From Falciphora oryzae (lineage: Eukaryota; Ascomycota; Sordariomycetes; Magnaporthales; Magnaporthaceae), in contig JNVV01000072.1 in the NCBI GenBank assembly GCA_000733355.1, positions 1-64,000 of the forward strand: a DNA stretch of 64,000 nucleotides, given 5' to 3'. Below the pieces are notes generated by a model that worked only from the letters and a program-made list of their open reading frames with translations, was not told the DNA's origin and made no database searches. Position numbers and translations under genes: made by a program. This document shows positions 1 to 11,494 of this stretch, piece by piece. Position 1 is the stretch's first letter; each line of letters opens with the position of its first letter.

Positions 1-75
1 GAGGGGGGGGCTGATGGCAGCGGCATGTTGCCGTCGCCAGCGCCGTTGGCGGGCGTGATTGTTGGTGTTGGGTCG

Positions 76-1680
76 CTAATTGGCGTGTGTTAAGGAATTG
101 TATGCAACTTGGCAGGGTGCACTAACAGCGCAATGCCAAGAATTGGTGAATTCGAGGAAGGTGTGCCTGTAAAGGGGGTTTGGAGGGCAAGCAATCGTTT
201 TCTGTTTCTCATCATTATACACTTGTCGAGCCTCGCACTGATAAACCGCTGAACCTCTGAGATCCCCTTTCCCTACAGGCGTGACCCTTTCCCTTAGGGG
301 GCCACAGTCTGTTACAAGGAACGTGCTGTACCAATGCGCGCCATACACCGGGCTAATCGTTAAGTACACCGCATTAACGTTGCCAATGTTTTCGAAAATT
401 GCCGCGTTAATATGGCTTAGCTTAAGCTGGTTTTGGTTGCTTCCTAAACTTTGCTAATGCTTCCCCCAATCGGAATTGGCGAAGCGATTAATCCCTAGCA
501 AGGTTTTTTTTAAAGCCTTTCCATTGTAGCTTTTCAAATTCCTTTTTAATCGCCTTAACCTTTTGCTCGGTAGGAGGCTTGCCGCGCGTCGCAAACCTTG
601 TAAGGGCGTGCTATATGGTCCAATACCATTCTGGCTTCCATAGGTAATTTTTGTAATTAGCCGGGCAATTGTATGTTTTGCTGTTATTCCTTTAAAATTT
701 TTCGTTGCGTTAAAAGCTTTCGTTCCCTTGCTTCGAGTGCTCGTTAGTGGATGCCGAGCTTCCGCCCAAAATGGTATAAACCGGGTTCTTTTTGCCCCCG
801 ATTTTCCGTATGGAGTCTCGGTATTGGAATGAGCCGAACTGGTCAACTAGGGTTTCAAAAAAATGTTATTACTAGCACCGACTGCAAGGTTTTCGGCATA
901 GCGCTTAGCCCAAAAGGCCTAAAAGCGCTCCACGGCATCCAGGAACTCCAAAGCGCCGTTGGCACCCATAATTTAAGGGATCTAGTAGATCTGGGCCTGC
1001 CCGAACGCAAGGCGGAACTTAACGAACCATTTGTTGGTATCCGTCGTGCTCCTCGCTTTTTTGAGGGCGTTGTTGTACTGCGCAATCACCCAATCGTTCG
1101 AAAGCGTTGCATTGGGAGCGAGCAACAGCTGCAGGCATTTAACTATTCCTTTAAAAAAGGCCCACCTTTTGATATTCGCCTTTTGCATAGCTTCGGTAAA
1201 AACGGAGCGGTCGATAAAGGTAAATACCCATTTGGTAAATGCCATAAGCTATTTATCGGGAACGCTCGCCTTATTACTGGTCTTCTATGCTTATTGCGCA
1301 TCCGTAAGGCGTTTGTTAAGCTCATTTTAAGTAGCGAAAACCGGATTTTTTGGCTCGGGATAAGGCTTTCCAGCCTTTTGTCCTTCCTTATCCCAGTTTT
1401 TAATACGCTAGTTCTTTTCGATTTAAGTGAGCTCTTTCCAAACGAGCAGTCGTATTTCGTATGCCTTAAGCGTGTTATCCCTATCCTCCCGTTGGATCTG
1501 CTCCAAAGTGGGAGGGTCAGAATACGCTTGCTCGATATCTGGTTGCAAGTCAGGGTTGACCTTGTGCCAGATAGCGAGCATTTGGGCGTTTTGCCGGAAG
1601 ACCGTGAACCATGTGTGCCATTGGTGCTTGTCCTGCAGGATCCCCGTGGGGAGCAGACTCGCATCGTTGTTTAATATGGT
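76..1680 (-). mobile_element. Decayed Ty1/copia-like gag(-pol) remnant
   Basis: Read on the minus strand from about 1680 downwards, a broken frame begins with a copia gag-like block. It contains W-x2-WF near 1615, then AIW and KVNPD, matching the W..WF...A....IW..VNPD signature of copia gag proteins. The reading continues through stops and frame changes to about 450 with lysine/arginine-rich gag-like sequence. The 76-369 stretch may be the next piece of the polyprotein, but I cannot assign it to protease with confidence. No intact frame, primer-binding site or paired LTRs are visible. It is a dead fragment whose 3' part lies outside the window. Long plus-strand frames over the same bases look like shadows of it. 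Confidence 0.55.
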
Positions 1681-2042
1681 AGGTGCTTCTAACGCACTGG
1701 AAACGTTTTAGGGAGTGTTCGGGGAACGCCGGGGTTTTGGTGGAGGCGATATGGGCTGATGGTGGAGGTCCGAAAAGGAGGTGGCGATAGCTTCAACGTC
1801 GGGGATCGGTAGGCTCGTGAGCGTGGAACGGGTGTTCTACACGGGCCTACCGCGCATTGGTAAAGGTCTTTGTGTGTTTAATAAAGGTAAGTAAGCGGAG
1901 GTAGAAGGGGCAACTGCGATACAGCATCTAAAATGCGAAAAGGGGGTTTAAAACGCCGGGCTTATAACTATTGCAAAGTAGAAGTGCATGTAGTAGACCG
2001 TTTGGCTTTATTTCTACCTCTAAAGAACTAATAGGAAAGCGC

Positions 2043-2063
2043 CCGAGGGTCTTCGACCCTCGG
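2043..2063. other. Perfect 9-bp stem, 3-nt loop hairpin
   Basis: Positions 2043-2051 are the exact reverse complement of 2055-2063, with a TTC loop. The hairpin lies upstream of the copia-like gag (on its 5' side) and 420 bp beyond the 3' end of the rhodopsin-domain gene. It may belong to the leader or LTR of the retroelement, or it may be unrelated. The bases from 1681 to 2483 hold no gene I can support. Confidence 0.4.
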
Positions 2064-2483
2064 GGTCTTTATACATGAGTGCGCAGTAGGAGTGGAGAGC
2101 CCCTCTCGGCGTCGCCGAGTGCTCTGTAACCGCTTATTGAGCACCTGCGACGCCAGCGAGGGTGGCGATGCCGACCCTGGCCGGCATGGCCGGAGGACCC
2201 CCTCGATCCTTTGCGACAGGACCCGTTTGGCATCGCTTTCATCGCACCTTTCGAGAGCGGCGGGACAAGGGCTCTGCGGCCTCGGAAAACTTTTTTTGGT
2301 TGGCTAGGTTTGGAGGTTGGGCTCTTGTGGTAACGGTGGCCTTGATGAACTGACAAGAGACGTGGAATTATGAGTTGACGTAGAAGTATATCTAAACATT
2401 GCTTTGCATGTTGGCATCCTACCGTCAAATCAGGCACGCTCTCCAGTGAGCACCAACCCCGGGTCGGCACACCAGCCTTCAAA

Positions 2484-4034
2484 TTACCACTCATGCCTCC
2501 CGTTGCCCGGGTATTTCTCCCGAAACAGCTGCACGTCACGATCCACCCTGATCCCACCCGCGGGCGGCGGCACCTGGATGGGCAGGTGCATATCCTCCGA
2601 CGGCCGCTCCCCGGGCCGCGGCGCTGCCTTAGTCATCGGGTAGTCGGAGCCGACGACCTTGGACGTGACACCAAGCCCGTCCTCGACCGACGAGCCGTCG
2701 TCCAGGCGCTGGAAGCTTTTAGCGGCGCCGGTGCCACCGATGGTGACGAGCTCGCGCCCACCCATGCTGCTGCTGCCACCGCCGCCGCCACCTCCCTTGC
2801 CGCCCTTGTTGGTGAAGGGCAGGGTGCTGCCGCCGCCCTTGGACCGGCCGCCGCTGCTGAAGCCGAGGTGGCTGGCGGCGGAGCCGAACTGGGTCGCGAT
2901 CTTGATCATGAGCGGGCGCAGGGTCGGCAGGCAGGCGCTGATGACGCCGCAGGCCACCTCGACGACGCACCAGGTGCTGGCGGTGGCGAGCGTCCAGGTC
3001 GTGTCCATGATGTCGAATTGCATGATGGTGGTGAATCGGTAGATGCTCGCGAACAGGACACTGATGGCAAGGCGTGGGCGTGGTCAGCTAGGTAGACGAA
3101 AAAAAAAGGGGCATATTTCGAGAAACGGCGTGACCAAAACTTACAATCCTCCCAGGAGGAACATGAAGCAGACCGATAGGCGCTGCGCCACATTTAACTT
3201 TAATTGCCAGACCTGGTAGAGGGGCAAACATAAAATCCCGACGTCCGTCAAGATATTGGGGATAGCATTCCCGATGAACGACGCTTTAAGGTTGATGCAG
3301 GTTCCCGGCGAAAAGGGCAACCACGCTTTGGAAATAGGGTCGCACTGGAAGATGCAAACGGCGACGATGGCGATCCACCAAGCGATGGTCAGGCCGACGA
3401 AAAACCAAACGCCATGCTTGAAGCCTCGCGATGGGAAAAGGCGCCGGAACATGAGGAGGACGGCGATTTTGATGGCCATGGCGGCCGTGACGTAGACGCA
3501 TTCGAAAGCCAGCAGCAACTTGAGGAATTCGACCTGTTGCGCCTGCGAAAGGGCTTCGCCGTGCCTGCCTAGGCCCTGCTTGACCACTGGCGAGCGGGAA
3601 GTGACGTTAGCATCTTGTCCGACCGAAAATTCCACGTGTACTGCACATCAGTCGTCCGGGTTGCGCGTCGACGACTCCTGGCTACCGGGTAGTCGACGGT
3701 TCTGTCCGGGGAGCAGAAGCGGCTGGGCTCGTGGCACCTACTCGCATAGTTGAGGGCGCCTGTGGCGAAGGTCACGGCCTGTTTCCGAACCCGCGAATTA
3801 GCTCATGGGCCACCCCCAAGCGCTAGCGTTCGTCCCAGTCCGGTCGAGGGAACTCACCAGCGCGGCCACCGTGCACCAGTCATCGATCCCGAACCCAGCG
3901 CGCACAGTCCAGCGCGCCCAGAGCCGCAGGCCGACGAACAGGGTCGCGAGGAGCAGGAGGGCCGTCGTGATGGCGTTCTGCTCCGGGCCGGTATCGAGCG
4001 CCAGCTCCTCGGGGCTTAGCTTCGTCGTGGCCAT
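2484..4034 (-). CDS. Rhodopsin-domain (SAT4/PTH11-like) integral membrane protein
   Basis: Model: join of 4034-3858, 3778-3742, 3640-3145 and 3060-2484 on the minus strand, giving 428 residues. All three introns have GT donors (GTGAGT, GTAGGT, GTAAGT) and CAG acceptors, and the frame closes. The protein has about seven hydrophobic helices. It starts with an ALLLLATLFVGLRLWAR helix followed by GIDDW, and contains the family hallmarks CxFQCDP, C-IN in the loop, LTDVGILCLP, LLGGF and the late ACLPTLRP block. These define the fungal rhodopsin-domain family (Fung_rhodopsin/SAT4, including many PTH11-like proteins), which are plasma-membrane proteins of mostly unknown ligand. The cytosolic C-terminus (last about 120 residues) has a glycine/serine run. 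The small second exon (37 nt) is the least certain part. No neighbour suggests a pathway. Confidence 0.85.
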
Positions 4035-5745
4035 GGTTGTTTGTCTTTGCCTTTCGTGTTTGGCGTAAAAGGCGAAGAGCGAGTGGACGAGGGGCGGGCA
4101 GGACGAGTGCTGATGTCGCTGTGCTCGTTATTAGAGTCCTTCTCCCGTGAGCACCATGCCGGCCGGACTCCGATCTGCGGGTCTAGGATTTTTCTGCTGA
4201 CGCGCTACCCCCTCCGGTTTATCACGCTACACGCTAGGATAGCGCGGCCTAGCTACGGAGGCCAGGCGTTAGCACGTTGCTAAAAACCTGCCGGCCGGGC
4301 GTGTGGGCTCGCCGGCCGAGACTACCTTACCTGGAAGGATATGCGGCTGAGAGGCGAGTAATGGGCCCATCATAATGCTTGATCATACTGATCGGCGGCG
4401 GCAGGCAGCTTCCGTCGTGAAAGCGTGGTAGCGTTTCCTTGTCTGTCACTCTCGCTTTACAAAACAGGAGGACATGGAGCTCTGTGCCGATCACGTTGGC
4501 GAGAGAAGGTGTGAAAATACATGGTAGCACCGGAACATCGACGAATGTAACATGGAACAGCACGAGGGCCCACGCCTACTCAGTTGTTGGCCTCCAAATG
4601 GCGTGTCCTGGAAATTGCAACAAGCATTTTTCGTCTGGAGGCATTTCTTTCAGCTCCGTTGTTGCCAACAGAGACACGCTGCAGGGGGTCCAGGCAAGGG
4701 GGATTCGTGTTGGTGGCATCTGTTGCCGGCCACCAGCTCCAAAAAAAAACATGTGGAAAATGGACCGGCTCAACGCTTCGCCCCAAGGTAGAGAGGCTCG
4801 ACCCCCGGGCAAATACACGACTTCGTCATTAGGCTTGCAGAATGATATCAATATCGGCCGGCTTCCTTGCGCCAAAAAGGATGGATATCCATCTTTGAGA
4901 AATGCTTTAGCTGGGAGCTGTTCTTGAGCGTTGCCGCCTGCTCGCACGAGTCATGAAACCATTGTGCCCGATCGCGACTTCCCCCTCTCGCTCTCCAACC
5001 TCGACGCAGCCCCACGGCTGGCAAGGATCCAAATCCATCTTCTCTTTTCCTAGCCGCGATATCCACACGGTATCCATCGACCAGGTTGCCCTTCGTGATC
5101 CGACTGGCCTCTTCCTGCTCCTCTTCATCCACAATGGCGGCCCCGCAGGTGTTGTTGGTTCGATGCAAGCGGCAGGGGCAAAAATGCCGTCGAGGGCAGC
5201 AGCTGAAGAGAATCAGCATGGAGACGCGAGTGACGATCTTCAGTGGAAGAGGCCCCGCTAAGCGTCCCCCGATCTTCGCTTTCCGGACCGCGACACGGGC
5301 ACAGCGCCGCTGTGGATTTTCTTTCGGGCATCTCCAATCAGAGAGGTGTCTTTGTATCTCAAAGTCGAACGATACTCCAGGGGCCTGGACCTGCGAGGGG
5401 AAAAATGCCAGTGGGGTTTGTCACTGGGCCAAGGCCGCCTATCTACGGAGATGCGTGAGCAAGCGAGCAGCAAGATATGTATGTTGGCGGGGCGTCACCA
5501 TGCAGGCACAAGCACACCGTCGCCATCCGTCCCACTCCTGGATCCCCCGTATATATTTCCCGCGCCCCAAGCCTTGCCGGCCGTTAGTAGCTGCGTGAGT
5601 GTCACCACCACCCTACCAACCCTGTCTCCATTCCGTTGGGTACCAGTACTCGTTAGCCAACCCCTCGGCGCCGACCTGCCCCTTCTATCCCCCTTGCTGA
5701 TCGCGAACGTTAGTCCGAAAAGTCCTCCTCCTCGCCGCGACCGCC
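4035..5745. other. Intergenic region, no supported gene
   Basis: This 1.7-kb region lies between two divergent genes, so it must hold both promoters. Frames in it are short, overlapping on both strands, and show no family signature. A pyrimidine-rich tract and short T-rich runs occur just upstream of the hydrolase start, as expected for a fungal promoter. I see no tRNA, repeat or transposon terminus. Confidence 0.5.
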
Positions 5746-6670
5746 ATGCCAGCCCTCACCAAGCCGTCTATCGTCTTCACCCCCGGCGCCTGGCACGCGC
5801 CCGCCGCCTTCGACCTGGTTCGCGCCGGCCTGGGCGCCAAGGGCTGGGACACCCACGCCGTCTCCCTGCCGTCCGTCGGCGCCGAGCCCGCGACCGTCGG
5901 CCTGGCCGAGGATGCCGCCAACCTGCGCTCCAAGCTCGTCGAGCTCGTGGACGCCGGCAAGGAGGTCGTGCTTGTCGTCCACTCGTACGGCGGCATGGTC
6001 GGCGCTAACGCCGTCGAGAGCCTGGGGCAGAGGCAGCGCGCCGCCACGGGGAAAAAGGGCGGCATCATCATGTTCGTGTACCTGAGCGCCTTCGTTGCGC
6101 CCAAGGGCGTCAGTCTGGTAGATATGCTTCAGGGACAGTTCCAGCCCTGGATGCGCGCCGAGGTTAGTGACAGCTCTCACAGGAAGAGGGACCGCATCTG
6201 GCGTCGATCGACGGTGGATGGCGGGGAGAGCCTGGTGGTATCGGCCAGAGGCTAGGGAGCAAAGGGCTCCCAGAAGGACCCAGACTAACAAACCATGTTT
6301 TCCCGCACAACAGGGCGACAAGGTCTTCGCCGACACCCCGGAGCAGGTCTTCTACCACGATGTCTCCCAGGAGCTGACCGCCAAGGCCGTCTCGGAGCTG
6401 AGCTGGGAGTCGAAGCGCGTCTTCTCGGACCCGGCCACCTACGAGCCGTGGCGCGACATGGAGTGCATGTACTTCTTCTGCGAGCACGACCAGGCCATCC
6501 CCATCGCCATCCAGAGGCAGCTCGCCACCGCCCTCGGTCCGGACGCCCCGAGCTTCTCGGCGGACGCCTCGCACTCACCCTTCCTGTCCGTGCCCGATAA
6601 GGTCGTCGAGGGCGTCGAGCTCGCCGCCAAGCTGGGCCAGGAGAAGGCCGCTAAGCCGCTGCCTGTGTAG
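5746..6670 (+). CDS. Alpha/beta hydrolase (esterase-like), 257 aa
   Basis: Model: 5746-6162 joined to 6314-6670. The intron has a GTTAGT donor and a CACAACAG acceptor, phase 0. The fold signature is complete: an N-terminal TPGAWH oxyanion-hole strand, the nucleophile elbow H-S-Y-G-G (Ser80), an acid in CEHDQ (Asp198) and the catalytic His in DASHSP (His226). Length and motifs match the AB_hydrolase_6-type family that includes plant salicylate methylesterase-like enzymes and many fungal esterases. No signal peptide is seen, so it is probably cytosolic. The substrate cannot be told. GC-rich third positions support real coding. The start is preceded by CCGCC and is the first ATG of the frame. 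Confidence 0.88.
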
Positions 6671-6910
6671 GGGGGCTTTTGCGCCCAGTGCGCGGGAGTT
6701 GACAAAATAGGGGGTAGATTCTCGTGTGCTTTGGGGTCTTGGGATTAAAACTTGGGCAGCCACTTGGTAATTGACGGAAATCTGAGGCGGAAATACCAGC
6801 CCGGGATTTTAGGTCCAAATCCACATTTGCTCGAGTCTTAGTGCAAATCTTTCTCGGTTTGCTTTCTTCACTCGCGAACACCTACGCGAACATGTTCTAA
6901 GCATCAACTT

Positions 6911-7197
6911 TACCCCTAAGGACCATTCCCAATCTTGTGCCTCAACCCCAAGCAGCGGGACACACCGCACCGCCTCAATCTATCCCACTTGGAGACGGGC
7001 ATGCACGGCCGCAATCCCACATTCTTCAAGTGCATCGCCAACGGCATTTCCAGGTACGTGCGGTAGTTAATTGGGAGCTAGCTCGCCCCTCGCCCTCCGA
7101 TCGGTTTGTGTTTCTTTGTCGACTGTGTACCACCTTCGTCCTTGTGTGCCCGGTGTCGCCATCGCACTAACACCAGAGCGCTCGACGCGGTCCCATC
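6911..7197 (+). other. Possible orphan exon pair upstream of the PigL_N-like pseudogene
   Basis: From about 6916 one frame reads protein-like sequence (including PHRLNLSHLETGMHGRNP) up to an AG|GTACGT donor at 7051/7052. An acceptor (AACACCAG at 7173) would join it to a short exon reading RALDAVPSWLKCYL and a stop at about 7217, overlapping the start of the next gene in another frame. A stop codon lies just before the first block, so no start is visible. It could be the last two exons of a decayed gene or chance. I do not recognise the family. Confidence 0.25.
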
Positions 7198-8292
7198 ATG
7201 GCTGAAGTGCTACCTCTAGACCTCGTGCCCACCATCAGCAGTATCGCCGCGACGGGATTCAAGCTGGCGCTCGCCATCTCCGCCGTCGTCGAAGAGTTGG
7301 GGACCATCAGTCCTCAGTTACAAGCCATTGCTACGGACACATAAGCGGTCGCCTGGATTCTCGACGAGCTGGAGATCCGCCTTCGGGAGGCCAAAAGCAA
7401 TCGCGCCTGGTCGACGCCAGCGTCAGTACCAGCGCCACCGCCACCGCCCACACACGGCGCTTCGGTGCCCGATACGAGCTCGGACCCTGACCCCGAGCCT
7501 TCCGTCTTCCATGGTGAGGGTGACAGCGACTCGTTCGGGTTTGATAGCGACAACAATCGATCCTATGCCCCTCGATCTCGCGGGACTCATCCATCCTCGT
7601 CAGGACCTGCCCCCTCAGTGCACTTTTATGCGGACGAGGATGGTGGAATCTGGCCATCCGCTGGGCCAAAATGATCAGCCGAAGACGGGTTGCGCCGGGA
7701 GGGGTTACATGGGCGCGTCGGGGCAGCCGAACACGTGGAACAACAAGCCAACGAGAAACGGAAGGGCCATCACCTGAGCCAGCCTATCCTCCATATCCGC
7801 CCCAGAGTAGCGCCTTTTACGGCCCCGGATACACCAACGCCGCTTCGACAAACTACCCACACTTGTATCCACCACGTGCGCCATCGCCGTGGGGATATGG
7901 CACCAGTTTGGGGCACCAGCGCAGCATTGCTATACCCCGCCCCCAGCTCCGCCGGAAGAAGAGATCCACAGACCTCCATCGCCCCCGAGACCCGACCCAG
8001 CGATAGAAGCTTTGAAAGCGCGGTTAGAAGCCTAAGGGCAGAAAAGGAACGCCAAAGGGCTGCGGAAGAACAAAGGCAGAAGGAGGAGAAAATACGACAG
8101 GAGGCAGGAGCCTGCGTCAAGAGGCGTATCTAAGCGGAGGCAGAACAGAAAAGGGCGATCGATCGGGCGGTCGAGGAAAGACAGAAGCTGCAGGCCGAGG
8201 CCATGGCGCGGGCTGAGGCGGAGGTAAGAGCCAAGGTGGAAGCCGAGAAGAGGAAGAAGGGGCTGAGGGGGTACTTTACAGCCTCCAAATAG
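7198..8292 (+). pseudogene. Broken PigL_N-type (fungal N-terminal domain) coiled-coil protein
   Basis: The frame opens MAEVLPLDLVPTISSIAATG, the usual start of fungal proteins with the azaphilone-cluster PigL_N/'fungal N' domain, and runs into ILDELEIRLREA. A TAA at 7342 interrupts it after 48 codons. Further on, a proline/tyrosine-rich linker is readable only in a second frame (about 7750-7900), an acidic proline-rich stretch in a third frame (about 7930-8030), and a long Glu/Arg/Lys coiled coil back in the first frame (8040-8290). Additional stops fall at 7672 (TGA) and 8131 (TAA). Three frame changes and at least two nonsense codons make it a pseudogene rather than a spliced gene, since no GT-AG pairs repair it. 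Members are usually cytosolic, with roles in heterokaryon incompatibility-type signalling suspected but unproven. Confidence 0.6.
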
Positions 8293-8823
8293 GTGCTCAT
8301 TAAATACAGCTGCAAATTGATACCCCTTCCCTACCCCGAGACACACGTATTCTTCCCACACCTGCCGCGCTTCACGTCCGCCGTCCGCTAGCGGACAGTC
8401 CAGGGCGGCGCGATAATGACAAATGGGGTGCTGTGCGTGGCCGTGGATGCGTCGCGTGCCTCGTGGTTATCGGCAGCCAAGCAACCCATTCCGAGGTGGT
8501 TGTCGCCTTCGCTACGTGCCAGGTCCCAGCAAGCCAGGAAGCCAAACGCAGCGCTCAGCACAGATAAATTCACAGTCCGCAGATCCCAGCTCTTACTGGG
8601 TTAGCCGTGCCTCCTGAGGCAGGACACTCGGCGCAGGTGTGTTTTGTTTTGTTGTGTTAGGCACCGACGTGCGTGATGTTCATTCACGTCAGGTCTAATC
8701 CGCAATCCAGCATGATAAAAAGTCTCCAGCGCCAGGTCTCCTCGCGCCCCGCCACCATGTTCTCGGTCTCATCATTTCCCATCACTTGTCCACCTTGACC
8801 ACGCCTTCGCTGCCACAACCAAA
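8293..8823. other. Intergenic, promoter of the following gene
   Basis: No gene is supported here. A T-rich run (GTTTTGTTTTGTTGTG, about 8640) and pyrimidine-rich CT stretches precede the next start at 8824, as in many fungal promoters. Confidence 0.4.
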
Positions 8824-9651
8824 ATGCGATCATTCCAAGCGATCAGAAGACATCATTTGCTTGGCACCCTGACCGCGCGACCCCGTCAATCTCTCCACCA
8901 GACGCAACGCTCGCCCTTCCACATGTCGCATCCTTCGTCCTGCCCCATGCAGCCATCGCCGACCCTCCTCACCAAGTACAGCCTCCTACGAGAGGGCATG
9001 GTGCCCAACCCCATGCGGGCAGACGTCTGGGAAGAGGAGCTCGCAGTGGAGAAGATTAAGCAGATGCTGGACTCCAGCAATGAGAAGGGCTCCAAATGGG
9101 GCTGGGTCTTCTACCGCTGCGACCCCCTGTGGGCCCGCTCCTCTCCCGTCACGAACGGTGGCTGGACCATCCTGCAGCACTACGCCCAGACACACCCATC
9201 CGAGTACCTGCACGAGGAGATGCTCCGAGAAGAAAGACCCGAGCTCGCCGAGATCGCCGGGAGGCTCCAGTGCGTCTTTGACGATGACCCGGCCATTGCT
9301 GAGGCGTCGGTGGACGACCTCAAGCGGCGGTTCCGGGAGTGGGTTCGCGCCGAGAGCAGCCCGAACGGCGACATTCCCAATAATCCACGGTAGAAGTACT
9401 TCATCATGGCGGACCTGAAGTCACTCGATAGCGTGAGCGCCAATGCCGATTGCCAGTGGTTTCCCGACCACGTCAATATCATCAGGCCTTGGGCGGATAA
9501 GGAGGACCGCATGAGGGTCCCTGGCAGCCAGTTTGTGGAGCAGTTCGCCGAGCTAATCGAGGACGGCGCTTGGTCTGAGATTTGTCACTCCGGACGGTAC
9601 GACAAGTTTTTCGAGGACGAGAATTACTATGAGAGAGAGGAGAATAAATAA
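8824..9651 (+). pseudogene. Conserved fungal hypothetical protein with an in-frame TAG
   Basis: One frame runs from ATG 8824 to the TAA at 9649. It is interrupted only by a TAG at 9391-9393 (codon 190), after which the same frame continues KYFIMADLKSLDSV and ends in an acidic tail. The sequence on both sides is highly protein-like with GC-rich third positions. The N-part has a helical charged region (VWEEELAVEKIKQML) and a WGWVFYRCDP-GGW block typical of an uncharacterised fungal family. A 51-nt intron (9343-9393, donor GTTCGC) would keep frame, but its donor is poor and it would remove conserved-looking sequence. A CAG-to-TAG change is the simpler reading. If only the first part is made, the product is 189 residues. 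Function unknown. Confidence 0.6.
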
Positions 9652-9882
9652 GTCAGTCAGTCGGCTTGTGTGGTGGCTGTATCCTTGTCTGATACTCTGT
9701 CGTCGGGCCTGGGGAATGAGGAGTGGTTGCATCAACATCACATGATGGGGGATTACCATAAATAAGAGCCAAGCTAGCACCGCCGGTAGCATAATCTGCT
9801 TGTTCTTGATGTTAGTGACATGCCGGAGTCAAAGCTTTTCACGGTAGCGTCAGTTACGAAACATAAAAACACAACGTGCATA

Positions 9883-10310
9883 ACGTGGTTCACAAGCGAG
9901 TGACGCACACAAGCGAGTGACGCACTTCCAAATCTCATACTAAACGCCGTTTTCGACATCCTTACTAACTCGACCAATTTTGATCCAAATTCGATGCAAT
10001 TTTGTAAATAACGTTTTAATTATATACCTGATTTTATGTAATTATCTTCAATTTTATAACCCTAACCCGGGTGAGATATTGAAAATGCAGGGGTGAAATT
10101 AGCGAATTTCTTAATATCTCACCCGGGTTAGGGTTATAAAATTGAAGATAATTACATAAAATCAGGTATATAATTAAAACGTTATTTACAAAATTGCATC
10201 GAATTTGGATCAAAATTGGTCGAGTTAGTAAGGATGTCGAAAACGGCGTTTAGTATGAGATTTGGAAGTGCGTCACTCGCTTGCGTGCGTCACTCGCTTG
10301 TGAACCACGT
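9883..10310. mobile_element. Fold-back MITE, TA target site, 198-bp inverted arms
   Basis: Bases 9883-10080 and 10113-10310 are inverted copies of 198 bp with a single mismatch that I can find, around a 32-bp centre. The element is flanked by TA on both sides (9881-9882 and 10311-10312), the target site of Tc1/mariner/pogo elements. The termini read ACGTGGTTCAC inwards. The outer arm carries two GCGAGTGACGCAC-like direct repeats and the inner arm ends in a telomere-like AACCCTAACCC. It has no coding capacity. The same 11-bp terminus starts the decayed pogo-type transposon at 59041, so that family is the likely source of transposase. Confidence 0.9.
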
Positions 10311-10449
10311 TATTTATTATTCGGGACTACATGGTCCCAACTGCTTCCCATAAAACAAACCCATACCTCCAAATGAGGTTATTCGTGCACCCCAGCCCCA
10401 GCAAGTCCCCCTGGTCGTACCGCTGGGCAGTTTCCCCATCCTTTGCCCG

Positions 10450-11494
10450 TCAAGGGCTGGCCTCCTCGACGGAGGTGAGCTTGGACGTCTGCAGACGCTT
10501 CTGATTAATACTGGTTTAAACAGGCCTCAGGACCAGAGGGGTTTGGGGAGAGCTCTCCACTCACCTTAGCAGCGCCCTTGCCCTTCCGACTTTTCTTCGA
10601 GGCCTTTTTCTTCTGGGGGATCTGGGCCCAGGGCATGACGAGGTTGAAGCCGGTGAGGTCGGGGAACTCGGCGATCGACACGGGCACGTTGCCCGTGGGA
10701 TACGGGCGGGGCGTGAAGGCGCCCTCGAGGATCTGCTTGTGCCTCAAGGCGTGGTACTCGTGCTTGCGGAAGTCGCTGATGCTCAGCTGGCCCGGGTACC
10801 TGCTGATGAGGTCGAAGTGCAGCTCTCGCAGCTCCGGCGGCAGCTTGTCGGCGAACTCAGGCCGCCTGACCGGCTGGCTGTCGGGCTCCTTGAGCAGGTA
10901 GCCGTGGTATATGACGTCGGCGACCGAGTTCGCGAGGCGGATGTTGAGGCGGTACTCTTCCTCTGGCATGGTGACCCAGTACGTCATCAGGGAGGACAGG
11001 AACTTATCGAGGTGGGGGACGGGCCCGTGCCAGTTTTCCTCGGTGGCATCTTCCGGGTTGTAGTTCCAAGCGGCGGCATCGAGGAGAATCACGCCGTTCT
11101 TGATGCTTAAGCTGTCCAGCACCATCGACCCCTCCAGGCGGATGCCGCCCAGGGGCGCTCTGGGTTCAGAAGCCTGCGCGATCGGGGCCGTGTAGTAGCC
11201 GATGCAGCCGAGCAGGACGTCGGCCGCCTGGCGGGGATCTGAGACGAGCAGGTAGAGATCGAAGAGCGGGAGGTCGTTCGCGTAGGCCGCCAGCGCATCC
11301 TCGAACCAGGAGACGCTGGGGATTCCGTGAGAAGCAAGGATCCTGCATGGCTCGAACCGGGGATGGGGACCGGGTGATTCCTCTTCGCTTTGCTGGGTCG
11401 ACAGCGGAGACGTTTCGCTGCTATCTTCGGTTTCTGAAGAATAACCAGAGGTACAGCAGGTGAAGGACGATGCCAGATCCATGAAAGACGACAT
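10450..11494 (-). CDS. Nucleotidyltransferase-like fungal hypothetical protein, 326 aa
   Basis: Model: 11494-10565 joined to 10500-10450. The intron has an AAG|GTGAGT donor and an AATCAG acceptor (64 nt, phase 0), giving a basic end KKRLQTSKLTSVEEASP. Reading through instead adds a poor tail, so the spliced form is preferred. After a Ser/Glu-rich N-terminus (about 50 residues) comes SWFEDALAAYANDLPLFDLYLLV, which resembles the start of the fungal nucleotidyltransferase-like family (dominated by 'DL-LLV' beta strands). The mid region has GCIGYYTAP and LLDAAAWNYNP, and the C-part has LPPELRELHFDLI. A lysine-rich stretch (QKKKASKKSRKGKG) near the end may be a nuclear or nucleolar signal. Activity is not evident, as the catalytic GS/DxD pattern is not clear. 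Confidence 0.7.

Noticed and set aside
751..1674. Long plus-strand frame (307 codons) over the copia remnant
   Set aside because: The minus strand of the same bases carries copia gag motifs (W-x2-WF, AIW, KVNPD). The plus frame has no family features and is a shadow.
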